From assembly GCA_963826475.1 (NCBI GenBank), contig CAWGXC010000003.1, forward strand, positions 620,001 through 684,000: DNA of 64,000 nt. The letters run 5' to 3'. A model generated the notes under the pieces. That model saw only the letters and a program-made list of their open reading frames with translations. It was not told the DNA's origin and did no database searches. This DNA is from RHKX01 sp963826475. GTDB taxonomy: Bacteria; Actinomycetota; Thermoleophilia; Solirubrobacterales; 70-9. Positions 7,874 to 15,339 of the stretch are shown one piece after another (positions within the stretch are counted from its first letter, which is position 1; each line of letters starts with the position of its first letter). The translations under genes were made by a program, and so were the position numbers.

Positions 7874-8598
7874 CAGTACTCGACGACCACCTGGGCTTCA
7901 GGGTCCACGGGCCTGGGACCGCCGCCGAGATCGAAGAAGAGCACCGTGGCCACGAGGGCCGAGATCGGGGCGGTCAGGGACGAGGCGATGATCGAGACCA
8001 CGATCAGCCCGCCCGTGCCGATGCCGGCGCCGATCCCGATCGCCACCACGGCGACCACGATCTGAATCAGGAAGGCGACGACGATCGCGCCGAACACGGG
8101 CCAGCCCTGGCCGCTCACCAGCTCGCGGCTGCGTCCGAATGCCTCGATCGGTCCGCAGTCCTCGCTGACGATCGCTGGTGAGCAGACGGCCCAGATCGTC
8201 AACAGGAAGAGTCCCGGAACGATCAGCGCGACGATGCCGAGGGCGACGCCGAGGCCCAGCAGCAGGCCGTTGGCGAAGAGGGCGCCGACGAATGCGTAGG
8301 CGGAGGTCAGCAGCTCGCCGATCGAGAAGTCGCGCTTACCGTCGCGGATGTCCTCGACGAGCTTGACGACGAAGCCGGTGTAGAGCGCGACCCCGGCCAG
8401 GTTGACGGCGGCGGAGAGCAGCTGGGCCGTTGGCCCTCCGGCATCGTTGAGGAAGGCCTCGACGATCCCGAAGGCGGTGAAGACGAGGAGCGCGCAAAGG
8501 ATCAGGGGTGATGCGTTCGCACGGTAGATCGCGAAGACCTCGCGGATCACCCGCCCGACCTCGATCGGCCTGCGCGATTGCATCGGTGATGGTGCCAT
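7873..8598 (-). CDS. Integral membrane protein, glycerophosphodiester-type membrane domain family
   Basis: The 241-residue protein has about six hydrophobic segments: LILCALLVFTAFGIV, AAVNLAGVALYTGFV, a glycine/leucine-rich LLLGLGVALGIVALIVPGL, FGAIVVAFLIQIVV, and a last pair rich in Ile/Ala. The EVFAIYRANASPLI start and IVPGLFLLTIWAVCSPAIV motif resemble the poly-TM domain proteins often annotated as glycerophosphoryl diester phosphodiesterase membrane domain. No catalytic motif is visible. It is first in a two-gene unit with the flavin reductase-like gene. A second ATG 15 bases downstream (MQSRRPIEVG) is an alternative start. Confidence 0.65.
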   Translation of the reverse strand: MAPSPMQSRRPIEVGRVIREVFAIYRANASPLILCALLVFTAFGIVEAFLNDAGGPTAQLLSAAVNLAGVALYTGFVVKLVEDIRDGKRDFSIGELLTSAYAFVGALFANGLLLGLGVALGIVALIVPGLFLLTIWAVCSPAIVSEDCGPIEAFGRSRELVSGQGWPVFGAIVVAFLIQIVVAVVAIGIGAGIGTGGLIVVSIIASSLTAPISALVATVLFFDLGGGPRPVDPEAQVVVEY

Positions 8599-8655
8599 TG
8601 CCGCTTAGGAGTATCAGCTACGAGGGTGGGTCCTCGCGGCGGTACGGTTGCCGCC

Positions 8656-10005
8656 ATGAGCGCTCCAGCGAGACTCGATGCCGACGGCCCCTCCAGCGCC
8701 CTGCTCGACGACCTGCTCGAGTGGCTGCGGATTCCGTCCATCTCGACCGACCACGTGGACCCCGAGGCGATGCGGAGGGCAGCCGACTGGGTCTGCGAGC
8801 GGATCGTGGCCGCCGGAGGGACCGCCGAGCGGGACGAGGCTCACGGCGGCAACCCGCTGGCGATCGGCGAGCTCGCCTCATCCGACCCGGATGCCCCGAC
8901 GGTCCTGATCTACGGTCACTACGACGTCCAGTCGGCTGGGGACGAGTCGGCGTGGACGACCCCACCGTTCGAGCCGGACGTCCGCGACGGCCGGATCTAC
9001 GCCCGCGGCGCCGCCGACGACAAGGGCAACTTCCTGCCGCTGCTGCACGTGGCCTGTGAGCTGGCGCGGGAGGGAAGGCTGCCGGTCAACGTCCGGGTGC
9101 TCGTCGAGGGTGAGGAGGAGGCCGGCGGTGAGGCGGTGAGCAGCTGGCTTGCCGCCGATGAGCGCGGTGCCGACTGCGCGATCGTCTTCGATGCCGGCCC
9201 CGCGGACGAGCGCACCCCGGCAATCGTCGTCGGGCTGCGCGGCGTGATCATGGTGGAGATCTCCGTTCGCACCGCGGTGCGCGACCTTCACTCCGGCGTC
9301 TACGGCGGCAGCGTCCTCAACGCGCTGCACGTGGTGCAGGCGATGCTCTCGGAGGTCGTGCCCGATCCGGACGGCTGGCTGCGCGAGGAGCTGCGGGCCG
9401 GCATCGAGCCACCGACTGACGCCGAGCGCGAGTCGTGGGCGCGCCTCAGACCAGGAGACGAGGTGATCGCCGAGGAGGGGGGCCGCCCCCTGACCCCCGG
9501 CTCCGGTGCCGAGTACTACGCGCGAAACGGCGCCGAGGCCTCGCTCGACGTGAACGAGATCGTCGGCGGCGAGCCGCGGACGGTCGTTCCCGCGACCGCG
9601 CGAGCGACGCTCAGCTTGCGGCTGGCCCCCGGCCAGCGGGCGGCCGAGATAGCGGCGGTCCTGGAGGACCTCCTGCGCGCGGCCGTTCCCGAGGGCGCCG
9701 AGGTCGAGCTCGAGCTGAGCGCCCACGACCCGGCTCTATGCGATCCGGACTCCGACGCCGTACGGCTCTCCCTCGAGGCGCTGGAGCGCGCCAGCGGAAC
9801 GCCCGCGGTGCTGATGCGAGAGGGAGCATCGATCCCCGTCGTCGCGGACATGCTGGCAAAGGGAATGCCGACGATCGTCAGCGGCTTCAGCCTGCCCTCC
9901 GATGCGATCCACGCACCCGACGAGCACTACCGGCTCGAGAGCCTACGGCTGGGCGAGCGCAGCGCGCACGAGCTGTACGAGGCGCTGGCGCGGCTGCCGA
10001 CCTGA
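8656..10005 (+). CDS. M20 family metallodipeptidase
   Basis: A cytoplasmic di-zinc dipeptidase/deacylase of the M20 (ArgE/DapE/CNDP) family, 449 residues. LIYGHYDVQSAG carries the first zinc histidine, ARGAADDKGNF the bridging aspartate, and VEGEEEAGG the catalytic and zinc glutamates. The dimerisation domain follows (AVRDLHSGVYGGSV). A late DAIHAPDEHYRLE segment supplies the last histidine. I start at ATG 8656 (MSAPARLDADGP), which lies close after the divergent promoter region; the frame is open ten codons further. The overall layout resembles carnosinase-like dipeptidases. Confidence 0.92.
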   Translation: MSAPARLDADGPSSALLDDLLEWLRIPSISTDHVDPEAMRRAADWVCERIVAAGGTAERDEAHGGNPLAIGELASSDPDAPTVLIYGHYDVQSAGDESAWTTPPFEPDVRDGRIYARGAADDKGNFLPLLHVACELAREGRLPVNVRVLVEGEEEAGGEAVSSWLAADERGADCAIVFDAGPADERTPAIVVGLRGVIMVEISVRTAVRDLHSGVYGGSVLNALHVVQAMLSEVVPDPDGWLREELRAGIEPPTDAERESWARLRPGDEVIAEEGGRPLTPGSGAEYYARNGAEASLDVNEIVGGEPRTVVPATARATLSLRLAPGQRAAEIAAVLEDLLRAAVPEGAEVELELSAHDPALCDPDSDAVRLSLEALERASGTPAVLMREGASIPVVADMLAKGMPTIVSGFSLPSDAIHAPDEHYRLESLRLGERSAHELYEALARLPT

Positions 10006-10063
10006 CGCGCGGATGGTGAGGGGAAGCGGGGGAGGGGCCGGCCTCGGGGCCGCTCTGGATGGC

Positions 10064-10468
10064 TCAGGCCGAGGGCTTGGTGCGCTCGACCATCACCGAC
10101 GTCGCCTTGACCGCGGCGGTGACCGCGGTGCCGGGCGCCAGGCCGAGCTCCTCGACGGAATCGCGGGTGATCGCGGCCGTGACCCGGAACGGGCCCGCCT
10201 CGATCTCGACGAGCGCCATCACCCCATCGGCCTCCACCGACGTGACCGTCCCGGGGAAGCGGTTCCTCGCTGAGAACGAATCGCCCGTCAGGTGCCGCTG
10301 CGGATGCGGGCGCAGGCGGTCGATCTCGCTCGCCGGAACGCGTCGGCGCCCGGACGAATCCCGGGTCGTCGTGAGCTGACCGAGGCGGTCCCAGCGGCGC
10401 AGGGTGTCAACGCTGACGTCGATGACCTTCGCCGCCTCGCCGAGCGAGTAGTCGTGTTCTGAGTCCAT
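10064..10468 (-). CDS. HTH plus TOBE-domain protein, probable molybdate-responsive regulator
   Basis: The 134-residue protein has a MerR-like helix-turn-helix at the N terminus (YSLGEAAKVIDVSVDTLRRW) followed by a TOBE/molbindin domain from about residue 68 (ARNRFPGTVTSVEADGVMAL, ITRDSVEELGLAPGTAV, VKATSVMVER). TOBE domains of this kind bind molybdate or tungstate. It is the fourth gene after modA, modB and modC, 11 bases behind modC, so it probably senses molybdate and regulates this operon. A candidate operator lies ahead of modA. The regulatory role is inferred from domains and position. Confidence 0.82.
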   Translation of the reverse strand: MDSEHDYSLGEAAKVIDVSVDTLRRWDRLGQLTTTRDSSGRRRVPASEIDRLRPHPQRHLTGDSFSARNRFPGTVTSVEADGVMALVEIEAGPFRVTAAITRDSVEELGLAPGTAVTAAVKATSVMVERTKPSA

Positions 10469-10479
10469 GGGCCGTCCTC

Positions 10480-11553
10480 TCAGCGCTCGATCAGTCGGGT
10501 GGCGGTCGCCTTGAAGGTAGCGACCGCCTCGACGCCGGGGGCGAGTCCGAGGCGCTCGACGGACTCCCCGGTGACCTCGGCGACGAGCGGCTGGGGCGAG
10601 CGCAGACCGATCCGGACCCGGTTGCCGACGGACGTCACCGAGCTCACCGTCACGTCGAGGCGGTTCATCGCCGAGCCCGCGGGCGCTGCGCCAGGGCCGT
10701 GGATGGTCACCTCCCAGGGAAAGATGGCAACCCCTACGGGTCCGGTGGAGACGTCGGTGCTGAGGACCTCGCCGCCGCCGTCGAGGGAGACCCTCGTCGA
10801 CCCACCGTCATGGGGTCTCGCTGAGCCGGTGATGACGCTCGCCCCGGCGAAGTCCGCGACGAACGCCGACGCGGGCCTGGCGCTGAGCTCAGAGGCGGTC
10901 CCGCGCTGGACGATGCGCCCCCTGTCGATGACGGCCAGGTGATCGGCGATGAGCGCGGCCTCGGCGAAGTCGTGGGTGACGAGGATCGCGGGCACGCCGG
11001 CATCGGCAAGCGCCGCGGTCAGCTCTCGCCCGGCGCCGGCGGCCGTTCTCGAGTCGAGGGCGGAGAGGGGTTCGTCCAGCAGCAGCACGCTCGGGTCCCG
11101 GGCCAGGGCGCGGGCCAGAGCGACCCTCTGCCGCTCTCCGCCCGACAGGTGGGAGGGGAGGACCTCGGCGAGGTCGCCGACGCTGAACCGCTCCAGCAAT
11201 GCCTCCGCCCGAGCCCGGCGCGCCCGGCGGGGGAGTCCGGAGAGGGAGAAAGCGACGTTCCGCCAGGCACACAGGTGCGGGAAGAGGGCGTAGGTCTGGA
11301 ACAGATAGCCGCAGCTGCGTCGCTCAGGCTCGAGATCGACGCCGTTGGCGGCGTCCAGCCATACCTCGCCATCGGCCTCGATCATGCCGCGCTCGGGGCG
11401 GAGCAGGCCGGCGATCGCTCGCAGGACGCTGCTCTTGCCGGCGCCGGAGGGCCCGACGAGCGCCAAGCACTCACCGGGCTCGACCGACAGCCCGACTTCG
11501 AGCTCGAACTCCCGCAGCTCGGCGGAGATCTGAACCTCGAGCCCGCTACGCAT
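10480..11553 (-). CDS. modC: Molybdate ABC transporter ATP-binding protein
   Basis: ATPase of the ModABC importer. GPSGAGKSS is Walker A, LSGGERQR the ABC signature and VLLLDEPLSALD Walker B, followed by the switch histidine in LVTHD. A C-terminal TOBE domain (MNRLDVTVSSVTSVGNRV and KATATRLIE) is the molybdate-sensing part typical of ModC. The ATG at 11553 overlaps the modB stop by eight bases and has GGAG upstream. A GTG at 11568 is also in frame. The middle of the protein, near residues 230-280, is less conserved. Confidence 0.93.
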   Translation of the reverse strand: MRSGLEVQISAELREFELEVGLSVEPGECLALVGPSGAGKSSVLRAIAGLLRPERGMIEADGEVWLDAANGVDLEPERRSCGYLFQTYALFPHLCAWRNVAFSLSGLPRRARRARAEALLERFSVGDLAEVLPSHLSGGERQRVALARALARDPSVLLLDEPLSALDSRTAAGAGRELTAALADAGVPAILVTHDFAEAALIADHLAVIDRGRIVQRGTASELSARPASAFVADFAGASVITGSARPHDGGSTRVSLDGGGEVLSTDVSTGPVGVAIFPWEVTIHGPGAAPAGSAMNRLDVTVSSVTSVGNRVRIGLRSPQPLVAEVTGESVERLGLAPGVEAVATFKATATRLIER

Positions 11554-12355
11554 GGGAGTCTCCGCCACCGAGCAGGGCCGAGCGACCGAGGAGCTTGACC
11601 GAGAGCAGCAGGGCCGCCGACGCCACGACGAGGACGGCCGAGAGGGCCAGCGCCGCCGGAAAGTCGGTCGAGAACCGCGCGAAGATCGCGAGCGGCGCGG
11701 TCTGGGTGAGTCCCTGGAATGAGCCCGCGAACATCAGCGTCGCGCCGAACTCGCCGAGGGCACGGCCCCAGGCGAGCGCGAGTCCGGCGACGATTCCGGC
11801 TCCGGCGGTGGGGATCACCACGCGGCCGAACGTGCGCGCTTCGCTCGCGCCGAGGGTGCGCGCCGCGTCGATGAGGGTTGGGTCGACCGCGGCGAACGCG
11901 GCCTGTGCCTGCCGCAGGTAGAAGGGGGCGGCGACGAACGTGAGAGCCACGATCACCCCGGCTGTCTGGAGGACGAGCTCGATCCCAGCGCCGGAGATCG
12001 CCGATCCGAAGATTCCCCTCGGGCCGAAGGCGGCCAGCAGGCCGATGCCGGCGACCGCCGGGGGCAGGACGAGCGGCAGCTCGATCGCGGTCATCACGAG
12101 CGCCTTCCCACGGAAGCGGCGGGTCGCGAGGAGATAGGCGGCCGGGGTGCCGACGGCGACGATCACGATCATGGCGGCGAGGCTGGTCTTCAGGCTCAGC
12201 CAGAGGGCGTCCTGAGACGCCCGGCTTCCGAGGCTGTCGAGAAGGTCACCCGGCGCGGAGTTGGCGAAGATCGCGACGATCGGGAGCGCGAGGAACGCGA
12301 GCGCAACGACCAGCGCCGCGACCAGACCAAGCGCGAATGGGCCGCTACGGCGCAC
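11546..12355 (-). CDS. modB: Molybdate ABC transporter permease
   Basis: Inner-membrane channel subunit with about six hydrophobic segments over 269 residues. The EAA loop that docks the ATPase is visible as DAARTLGASEARTFGRVVIP, followed by GLALAWGRALGEFGATLMFAGS, a signature of ModB/CysTW permeases. It lies two bases downstream of modA and overlaps modC, so all three are one unit. Confidence 0.93.
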   Translation of the reverse strand: MRRSGPFALGLVAALVVALAFLALPIVAIFANSAPGDLLDSLGSRASQDALWLSLKTSLAAMIVIVAVGTPAAYLLATRRFRGKALVMTAIELPLVLPPAVAGIGLLAAFGPRGIFGSAISGAGIELVLQTAGVIVALTFVAAPFYLRQAQAAFAAVDPTLIDAARTLGASEARTFGRVVIPTAGAGIVAGLALAWGRALGEFGATLMFAGSFQGLTQTAPLAIFARFSTDFPAALALSAVLVVASAALLLSVKLLGRSALLGGGDSHA

Positions 12356-12357
12356 GA

Positions 12358-13113
12358 TCAGCCCTCCGGGGGCGGGCCGAAGCCGGCATCACGCAGGGCC
12401 CTGGCGCCGTCACCGCGGAGCAATCCGTCGACGAATGTCCGAGCGCCGCTGGGGTTCTCGGCGCCCTTGACGACCGCCGCGCCATAGGCGACATCGGGCT
12501 GGAGGTTCGCCGGAAGCTGAACGGACTCGAGCGCTCCGTCGGTGGCGACCACGTCGGTCGCATAGACGAAGCCGGCGTCGACGGCGCCCTGGGTCAGCTT
12601 GCCGACGATGCCGCTGACATCCGGCTCCCGCGAGCGGACGTTGGCCGCGATGGCGTCACGCTCGCCGGCGGGGAGCCGTCCGAGCACCTCGTTGGTGTAG
12701 TCACCGACCGGTACGCCGTCGTCGCCGATCGCGATCGTGAGGCCGGCTGAGGTGAGATCGTGGAGCGAATGGACCGATGACCCGTCCGGCACCGCCACGA
12801 CGAGGGTGTTGGTCGCGAAGACGACCGGCTTTGCAGCCAGGCCGTCCCCGAAGAGTGCCTCGGGAAGGCTGGTGTTTGCGGCGGCGTAGACGTCGGGCGT
12901 GACTCCTTGCCGAATCTGGGCGGCGAGGGCGTCGGAGCCGGCGAAGGACCCTTTGGCGTCGATCCCGGCGTCAGCTGCATAAGCGCTGAACGCGGGCTGC
13001 AGCGAGGAGGCGGCCGAGACGATCACCTGCCCGTCCGCCGAGCTCGAGGAACCTTCCCCGCACCCCACCGCCAGGACGGCGAGGACGGCGAGGGGCACTG
13101 GGAGCAGTCGCAT
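12358..13113 (-). CDS. modA: Molybdate-binding lipoprotein
   Basis: Substrate-binding subunit of the molybdate importer, 251 residues. The N terminus is a lipoprotein signal, PLAVLAVLAVGC, with Cys18 the likely anchor. The mature part has VIVSAASSLQPAF (the oxyanion-binding Ser pair of ModA), GSFAGSDALAAQI and VYATDVVATDG, all in ModA order. No Shine-Dalgarno sequence is seen in the five bases between the ATG and a TACCTA/TAGGTA inverted repeat, so a very short leader is possible. Confidence 0.93.
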   Translation of the reverse strand: MRLLPVPLAVLAVLAVGCGEGSSSSADGQVIVSAASSLQPAFSAYAADAGIDAKGSFAGSDALAAQIRQGVTPDVYAAANTSLPEALFGDGLAAKPVVFATNTLVVAVPDGSSVHSLHDLTSAGLTIAIGDDGVPVGDYTNEVLGRLPAGERDAIAANVRSREPDVSGIVGKLTQGAVDAGFVYATDVVATDGALESVQLPANLQPDVAYGAAVVKGAENPSGARTFVDGLLRGDGARALRDAGFGPPPEG

Positions 13114-13118
13114 GCGCT

Positions 13119-13139
13119 TACCTAAGCATTACATAGGTA
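13119..13139. promoter_or_regulatory. Inverted repeat ahead of modA, candidate molybdate operator
   Basis: Perfect 6-bp arms TACCTA and TAGGTA are separated by nine bases and end five bases before the modA ATG. The spot covers the expected -10/start region of the modABC transcript and is the only such repeat in the 44-bp gap after the ECF sigma gene. The HTH-TOBE protein at the end of the operon is the natural candidate ligand. Its sequence does not match the E. coli ModE box as I know it. Confidence 0.5.
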
Positions 13140-13157
13140 GCACCGTCGCTCCGCCAC

Positions 13158-14357
13158 CTAGGGTGGCTGCCTCGAATGCTCCGCCCGCGCGCGGGCGGCC
13201 TGGCGGACCAGGTGGTCTCGCTCGGCGATGTTCGTGCTCCGGCGAGCCGCGTCCGCGTAGGACGCGGCAGCGGTGGGGAGGTCGCCGCTGAGCTCGTGCA
13301 GGTGGCCGCGGACGGCGTGCCAGCGATGTCGCTCGCCGAGCACCTCGCGCAGCCGCTCGGTCTCGCGGAGCCCGGCGGCGGCGCCGAGGACGTGGCCGAC
13401 CGCGACCGCGCGTCCGAGCACGGCTGCGGGGTCCTTTTGGACCGGATCGTCGGTCAGGGCGACGAGCTCGTCGTACCAGGCGAGGATCTGCAGCCAGTCG
13501 GTCTCTTCGGCGCTCGCCGCATCGTCGTGGAGGGCGGCGATGGCCGCCTCGGCCTGGTAGCGGCCGGGGCGTTCGGCGGCCAGCGCCGCCCGCAGGACGC
13601 GCACGCCCTCGGCGATCTCGCTGACGTTCCACAGCCTGCGGTCCTGACTGTCGAGCGTGACGATGCGACCCTCGGAATCGAGCCGCGCCGGCAGGCGGGC
13701 GTGGCTGAGGAGCATCAGCGCGAGCAGTCCGCGCGCCTCGGGCTCGTCGGTGGCGAGGGTGACCTGGCGAGCGAGCCGGATCGCCTCGGCGGCGAGATCG
13801 ACCCGGCCCGCGTGGCCCGCCGTATAGACCAGGTACAGAACGCGCAGCACGACGGCGAGGTCACCCGGCCGGTCGAGCCGGGCCCCGTCCAAGGTGCGCT
13901 TCGCCCGGCTGATGCGCTGCGCCATCGTCGCCTCGGGCACGTAGAACGCATCGGCGATCTCCCGGGTCGTGAGGCCACCGACGGCCCGCAGGGTCAGTGC
14001 CACCTGGGAGGTCGGTGAGAGCTCGGGGCTGCAGCAGCAGAAGAGCAGGAACAGGGTGTCATCGCCCTCGTCGCCTGAGGGCCGAGGCTCGGCGTACGTC
14101 GCCTCCTCGCGGCGCTGGCGGGCCGCCTCGCTGCGGCGAGCGTCGATCAACCGGCGGGTCGCGACCGTCGTCAGCCACGCGCGCGGGTCGCGTGGCGGGT
14201 GCTCCGGCCAGACCCGCAGGGCGTCGAGCAGAGCCTCCTGGAGCGCGTCCTCAGCGGCATCGAAGTCCTCGCCCCGCCGGAGAAGGCCGGCGAGCACGCG
14301 AGGGACGAGGGCGCGAAGAGCGCCCTCGTCCAGACGTACCGTCGGTTCGGTCTCCAC
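13158..14357 (-). CDS. ECF RNA polymerase sigma factor with C-terminal TPR-like extension (ECF42 type)
   Basis: Region 2 spans about residues 15-85 (FDAAEDALQEALLDALRVWP, RAWLTTVATRRLIDARR) and region 4 about 110-165 (LTTREIADAFYVPEATMAQR). A long all-alpha extension of over 200 residues follows, as in the ECF42 group, which carries TPR-like repeats and has no anti-sigma factor. The gene sits seven bases downstream of a YCII/DGPF protein, the hallmark partner of ECF42. In that group the extension is reported to be needed for sigma activity. Confidence 0.9.
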   Translation of the reverse strand: METEPTVRLDEGALRALVPRVLAGLLRRGEDFDAAEDALQEALLDALRVWPEHPPRDPRAWLTTVATRRLIDARRSEAARQRREEATYAEPRPSGDEGDDTLFLLFCCCSPELSPTSQVALTLRAVGGLTTREIADAFYVPEATMAQRISRAKRTLDGARLDRPGDLAVVLRVLYLVYTAGHAGRVDLAAEAIRLARQVTLATDEPEARGLLALMLLSHARLPARLDSEGRIVTLDSQDRRLWNVSEIAEGVRVLRAALAAERPGRYQAEAAIAALHDDAASAEETDWLQILAWYDELVALTDDPVQKDPAAVLGRAVAVGHVLGAAAGLRETERLREVLGERHRWHAVRGHLHELSGDLPTAAASYADAARRSTNIAERDHLVRQAARARAEHSRQPP

Positions 14358-14364
14358 GCCGAGG

Positions 14365-14775
14365 TCAGTCGCCGGCGGCTCTCTCGAACATGATCTCGCG
14401 GACGTCGATCCACTCGTACAGCGGCTCGCCGCCCGGGCCGGGCTCGGAGGAGATGTACGCCGCGACCTCGAGAGCGCGTTCGTGGGACTCGACGTCGATC
14501 ATGTACCAGCCGGCCACCAGGTCGCTCGTTTCGGGCAGCGGGCCATCGGTCGTGACCGGCGCGGCGTCTGGGCCGCCGTAGCGAACCCAGGTGCGTTCGG
14601 GCGTGAGCGCCTGCGCGCCGACGTACTCGCCGCTTTCCTCGAGGGTGTCGCCGACGTTCCGGAGGAAGGCCATGTGAGCCTCGACGTCCTCGGGGTCCCA
14701 TTGATCCATCGGTGGGAATGGATGATGCGGCTCAGGGCCGCCGCGGTAGTGCTTGAGCAGCAGATACTTCGGCAT
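14365..14775 (-). CDS. YCII-related DGPF-domain protein, partner of the ECF sigma factor
   Basis: The 136-residue protein begins MPKYLLLKHYRGG and contains VTTDGPLPETSDLVAGWYMID, which matches the DGPF motif region of YCII-like proteins, then an ALEVAAYISSEPG segment. A strong AGGAG ribosome site lies eight bases before the ATG. It is co-transcribed with the ECF42-type sigma factor directly downstream and is expected to be its regulatory target. Enzymatic activity of DGPF proteins is not established. Confidence 0.85.
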   Translation of the reverse strand: MPKYLLLKHYRGGPEPHHPFPPMDQWDPEDVEAHMAFLRNVGDTLEESGEYVGAQALTPERTWVRYGGPDAAPVTTDGPLPETSDLVAGWYMIDVESHERALEVAAYISSEPGPGGEPLYEWIDVREIMFERAAGD

Positions 14776-14848
14776 CGGTGATCTCCTGGTGTCGTGGGCC
14801 GCGCGATTCGTGGCCCTTCAGCTGATGAGCGGAGCCGGTCGGCGCTTC

Positions 14849-14854
14849 TCGACA
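14849..14854 (-). promoter_or_regulatory. Possible ECF42-type -35 element (TGTCGA)
   Basis: The hexamer TGTCGA reads toward the DGPF gene, 74 bases before its ATG. TGTCGA is, from memory, the reported -35 motif of ECF42-dependent promoters. About 17 bases downstream there is CCGCTC, only a partial match to the expected -10 element, so the site is a candidate. Confidence 0.4.
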
Positions 14855-15002
14855 TGAAACCACCCGTGCGGGTCCGAAACTCACGGCACGGGGCCCGTCA
14901 GGGGGTCCTCCCTCGTTTCCACCCACAATGCGCGATAAGAACGGTTACGTATACCTATATGGCCAGAATCGGCTTGAGAGGCGGACATCCGAGGCACGGC
15001 CG

Positions 15003-15269
15003 CTACCTGCCGGTGCGGTCGCGGTGCGCGCACCCGGGCCAGCAGCAGGGCCGGCGTTGGCCGTCCTGAAGTTCCTCCCGAGTCCGGCGGATGCGTCGCT
15101 CTCGCGTCGCTTCCCGCTTGGCATCCTCGACCCAGCAGATGAACTCGTTGCGCGCCAGAGGCGTGATGTCCTGCCAGGCGGCGAGCGCCACATCGTCGGC
15201 GATCAGAGCCTCGCGCAGGTCTGCGGGCAGCTCGTGCACCACACCTCCGGGCACATGTGGGCTCGTCAT
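15003..15269 (-). CDS. YdeI/OmpD-associated family small protein
   Basis: The 88-residue protein contains VVHELPADLREALIADDVA, TPLARNEFICWVEDAKRE and RRPCCWPGC. These match the bacteriocin-protection YdeI/OmpD-associated family (ARNEFICWVE and CCWPG are its conserved blocks). The C terminus is Cys/His rich. It stands alone between the FG-GAP pair and the ECF42 genes. The molecular role is not defined. Confidence 0.78.
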   Translation of the reverse strand: MTSPHVPGGVVHELPADLREALIADDVALAAWQDITPLARNEFICWVEDAKREATRERRIRRTREELQDGQRRPCCWPGCAHRDRTGR

Positions 15270-15339
15270 CGCTCAAAGGTAGCGAGCGGCGTCGAGCTCC
15301 CATGGCGCGACCCGCCGTCGATCGCCCGGCCCGATCGCG

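Noticed and set aside
14776..15002. tRNA or small RNA in the AT-richer gap upstream of the DGPF gene
   Set aside because: No cloverleaf, CCA end or clear promoter pair was found. The AT-rich TACGTATACC stretch is noted but unexplained.
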